A stretch of DNA of 64,000 nt. It comes from JAKAVN01 sp963796565 (GTDB lineage Bacteria; Desulfobacterota; Binatia; Binatales; Binataceae). A program made the position numbers and the translations under genes. Within the stretch, counting starts at the first letter, position 1, and each line of letters opens with the position of its first letter. The DNA lies in contig CAWCMA010000003.1 of assembly GCA_963796565.1 (NCBI GenBank), positions 186,001-250,000 of the forward strand. The letters are read 5' to 3'. The notes under the pieces were generated by a model. The model was not told the origin of the DNA and did not search any database. It saw only the letters and a program-made list of their open reading frames with translations. This document shows positions 61,880 through 64,000 of the stretch, piece by piece.

Positions 61880-61999
61880 TTATTGGGCAAAGCTTCAAAA
61901 TCGTGGCGGACCCTGGTCGCCGCGCTGCGCTCTCTTCCTTGCTCATTTGCCGGTTCCGCAGCCGGGCGGATTTGGAACTTGAGGTCATCGCCCGTCTTC
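61880..61999 (+). pseudogene. N-terminal fragment of an integrase-type transposase
   Basis: One plus-strand frame reads SSLLICRFRSRADLELEVIA, which is the usual start of many integrase-core transposases (FRSRADLELEVIALRHQL). Homology ends after about 30 residues and no DDE core follows. It is a scar of another insertion next to the broken acyl-CoA dehydrogenase. Confidence 0.5.
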
Positions 62000-62040
62000 G
62001 ACCCGTGAAAGAGGGATCAGCAGACCGTAGAGAAGCTTGA

Positions 62041-62484
62041 AGGATATCGTCGGGACTACGAAACAGATCGATCGCTGCGGTTTGTGACGCCCGGTCAGTT
62101 GCTCTCGAGCCTTGTTGGCCTCCGCGGCTAGGCGAGCACCCATCACTAGCTGACGTGTTTAGATGGCTTACTGACCGCTAATAAAGTCGCCCGAGAGTTC
62201 GAATTCACCCCGCTCTGCCACGCAGTCACAGGTTTGAAGCATTCTCCAAGGATGAGCGCAAAAAGCCCGCGTGTGGGGGCGATGCGCTCGTTCCATCGGC
62301 TCCGGAGAGAGCTCAGATGTCGAGTTTTGCCGCGTCACTTCGATTTTCTCTCCGCGAGCGAGGAATTCGGTGCCGATGCCTGTTACCAGGCGAAAGTAAC
62401 GCAGGGTGGAAATCTGCGGATATCGCGGCGGTGCGAGCAGCGAATGTCGGGAAACATAGCGGCGCAATAATAGGAGGTCCCGGG
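62041..62484. other. Region without a recognisable gene
   Basis: At its left end a short plus-strand frame (62010-62132, EKLEGYRRDYETDRSLRFV, stop TAG) looks like the tail of a broken gene that I cannot identify. The remaining bases have open frames on both strands with no family resemblance. Confidence 0.35.
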
Positions 62485-63065
62485 CTACTGAATGTTCAGC
62501 GCAGTCTTCTGCGAGTGCCATTCGAGCGGAATTTCGCTGTGCCGGGTGACTGCTTCTGCAGTAAGACTGGTCGGCTGCCGGCCCTCCACAATGGACTCGA
62601 CGATATCGGGGGCCAGAAATGCCAAGCGGATCACGCGACCTACATAGCGCACGGCGAGCCCTTCGCGTGCAGCGATCTCAGCCAGAGAGCTCGCCTTTCC
62701 GGTGCTGAGCTCATCGAACCAGCGATGTGCCCGGGCGACAGCTTTCAATAGCGGCAGATCGACGGTCGCCGCTGAACGATTGTGATCGCCTACGACTAGC
62801 CGCAACTCAACGCCGCGCCGTTTGAGCTGCATTGGAAACGATCGCGTGATCGCAACCGCGTCCGAAAGCTGAGCCTGAGACTTTTCCGTATCAGCTATGG
62901 GCAGCTTGATCGACACGCCCATGCCGTCGCATTTGAGTTCCACTCGATCCACGAGCGCGGCAAGCACGGCCGTCTGCTCGGCTTCTGACTGAAGACGGTG
63001 ACTCCAGGTGCGTGCTGCGTGGAGTACCGGGTCGATTTGACGAGAGTCGATTGTTCCCCGTCAGC
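62485..63065 (-). pseudogene. C-terminal remnant of a large serine recombinase
   Basis: The minus-strand frame reads DSRQIDPVLHAARTWSHRLQ, then LAALVDRVELKCDGMGVSI, RRGVELRLVVGD, LLKAVARAHRWFDELSTGKASSLAEIAAREGL, RYVGRVIRLAFLAPDIVES and ends RHSEIPLEWHSQKTALNIQ. This is the conserved tail of large serine recombinases of resolvase type common in proteobacteria. The catalytic N-domain is absent: a stop lies at about 63067, right where IS3-end-like sequence begins. The frame is open from GTG at 62967, so a truncated product is possible but would not recombine DNA. Confidence 0.75.
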
Positions 63066-63137
63066 ACAAATTGGACAGAAAGGCGTGATTGAGGAAGAGA
63101 GACTTTTTGGCTCATCTTAACCGCGAAGGGAGCGGAG

Positions 63138-63335
63138 ATGAGATCGAAAGTGGAACGGCAATCGGAGGAAGCGGAGAAGGCGGTACGGGATATCCGGCGG
63201 GCGACGCGCCGGCAATACTCGGCGGAGGACAAGGTCCGGATCGTGATCGCGGGTCTGCGCGGCGAGGACAGCATTGCCGAGCTGTGCCGCAAGGAGGGCA
63301 TCAACCAGAACCTCTATTATCGCTGGTCGAAAGTC
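63138..63335 (+). pseudogene. IS3-family orfA, 5' fragment
   Basis: The first 66 codons match IS3-type OrfA proteins: MRSKVERQSEEAEKAVRDIR, then the helix-turn-helix RQYSAEDKVRIVIAGLRGEDSIAELCRKEGINQNLYYRWSK. The match stops abruptly at the Lys near 63335; the rest of the open frame to 63491 is the complement of istB. No orfB is present. Confidence 0.8.
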
Positions 63336-63461
63336 GCCGAAGTCGGTAAACGAAGTGTGCTTCTCGGCCGCTTTTTGTGCCAGTGCCGTGTACTGCGCGG
63401 CGACCCCACCGAGCCGGAGTTCGTTGCACAGCTCAAGTACGCGCTGGTGCTGGATATTCAT
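63336..63461 (-). pseudogene. istB: istB (IS21 helper ATPase), N-terminal fragment
   Basis: The minus-strand frame from ATG 63461 reads MNIQHQRVLELCNELRLGG, VAAQYTALAQKAAEKHTSFTDF, a typical IstB start, and then ends in IS3 orfA sequence. Only about 41 of roughly 250 residues remain, without the Walker motifs. Its ATG overlaps the istA stop codon as ATGA, the normal IS21 arrangement. Confidence 0.82.
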
Positions 63462-64000
63462 CCGACTTCCGCCGTGATCAGTTCTTCGTAAACCCTCAGC
63501 GAATGCTTATAGCCGCGCGGCATCGATGCCGGACGTTTCACGCGGGCCGGCTGAATAAGTCCCGGCCACGGCGGGCATCGGCTGTAGGCGCTTGCGCTCC
63601 GCCTCGAGGCGCACCAACGGGACCTCACCGGTGGTCGCATTGCAATCGCGCGTTGGCGACCTTACGCAGCCAGGTTCCGACTCGTGCGTTGGCGGTGTCG
63701 CAGTCGACCTTGAGTCCTTCGGGACTGAGCTGGCTCGCCAGCGGAACGTAAAAGCTCGCGCGCAGATAGGCGATGAAGCGCTCGACCTTGCCCTTGGTCT
63801 TGGCTCGATAGGGCCGGCACAGTGCGGCGGGAAGCCGTGATGATGCGCGAAGTCGAGGAAGGTTCGGTTATATCGACGCCGCCCCGGCCCGTAGCGATCT
63901 CGATCAGTCACCACCGCGCGCATGTTGTCGTACAAGACTTCGCGTGTCAGTTTTCCACCGGCGGCAACAATTCCCGGATCTAGCCCGTAGCGAACGGAAT
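63458..64000 (-). pseudogene. istA: istA (IS21 transposase) C-terminal part, frameshifted, runs off the right edge
   Basis: Minus-strand sequence from the window edge reads LTREVLYDNMRAVVTDRDRY, NRTFLDFAHHHGF, then continues in another frame as CRPYRAKTKGKVERFIAYLR, LASQLSPEGLKVDCDTANARVG, then returns to NATTGEVPLVRLEAERKRLQ, and finally ends in a third frame, YKHSLRVYEELITAEVG. These are consecutive parts of IS21 IstA, including the catalytic Glu in GKVERFIA. At least two or three frameshifts (near 63835, 63645 and 63530) make it inactive. The element continues beyond the window. Confidence 0.82.

Noticed and set aside
63138..63491. A single 117-residue protein from the IS3 orfA start
   Set aside because: Only the first 66 residues match OrfA; the remainder is the reverse complement of istB, so it is a junction artefact.

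Overview
The window is about 64 kb of GC-rich bacterial DNA with dense, mostly ATGA-overlapping operons. There are no rRNA, tRNA or CRISPR loci that I can see. Three luciferase-like F420/FMN oxidoreductases, a pyruvoyl-dependent arginine decarboxylase, a protocatechuate branch and several NtrC-type sigma-54 regulators suggest an aerobic soil-type heterotroph. An uncultured Binatota/Deltaproteobacteria-like lineage would fit, but that is inference and no marker gene here fixes it.

Layout. 1-5.4 kb: the start of a secreted protein running off the left edge, a GlcD/GlcF-like flavo-iron-sulfur dehydrogenase, a DsbA-fold isomerase and a luciferase-like oxidoreductase. 5.4-14.3 kb: a complete kdp potassium-pump operon (small membrane ORF, kdpF, A, B, C), followed on the same strand by a three-gene sensor set in which KdpD is split and the regulator is NtrC-like rather than KdpE-like. 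14.6-23 kb: a phosphotransferase / unknown / lipocalin-like trio, an MFS transporter, two more luciferase-like enzymes, a ferritin-like protein and a secreted protein. 23-29 kb: a ThDP enzyme with pcaH-pcaG-pcaB, ending at a strong hairpin facing an amidase. 29-33.8 kb: pyruvoyl arginine decarboxylase, a PhyH-type dioxygenase, a small charged protein, and two GST-like genes divergent from a TetR repressor with visible operators.

33.9-55.8 kb looks like one stress / low-energy island: two Usp proteins, a hemerythrin-acetyl-CoA synthetase-PDH(E1a, E1b, E2)-ACP operon, an NtrC-type response regulator, a YbhGFSR-like efflux operon, a single-domain response regulator, a PAS histidine kinase, a receiver-less sigma-54 activator, a CBS-ACT protein, a GlgX debranching enzyme and an HPF-cold-shock fusion. 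Three near-consensus sigma-54 promoters (41321-41336 minus, 48817-48832 minus, 50334-50349 plus) and a weaker fourth (48371-48386 minus) lie directly before genes of this island, two of them with a palindrome upstream. I read this as a sigma-54-driven regulon that couples carbon flow to acetyl-CoA, ribosome hibernation and efflux. This is the most interesting system in the window.

55.9-64 kb is a mobile-element graveyard around one large intact gene (zinc-ribbon adenylate-cyclase/ATPase/TPR protein): an internally deleted DDE transposase, a crotonase/acyl-CoA dehydrogenase pseudogene flanked by 14-bp direct repeats, a serine-recombinase tail, an IS3-type orfA fragment abutting an istB fragment, and a frameshifted istA. 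A small ORF with a double-glycine-like leader lies in the same debris.
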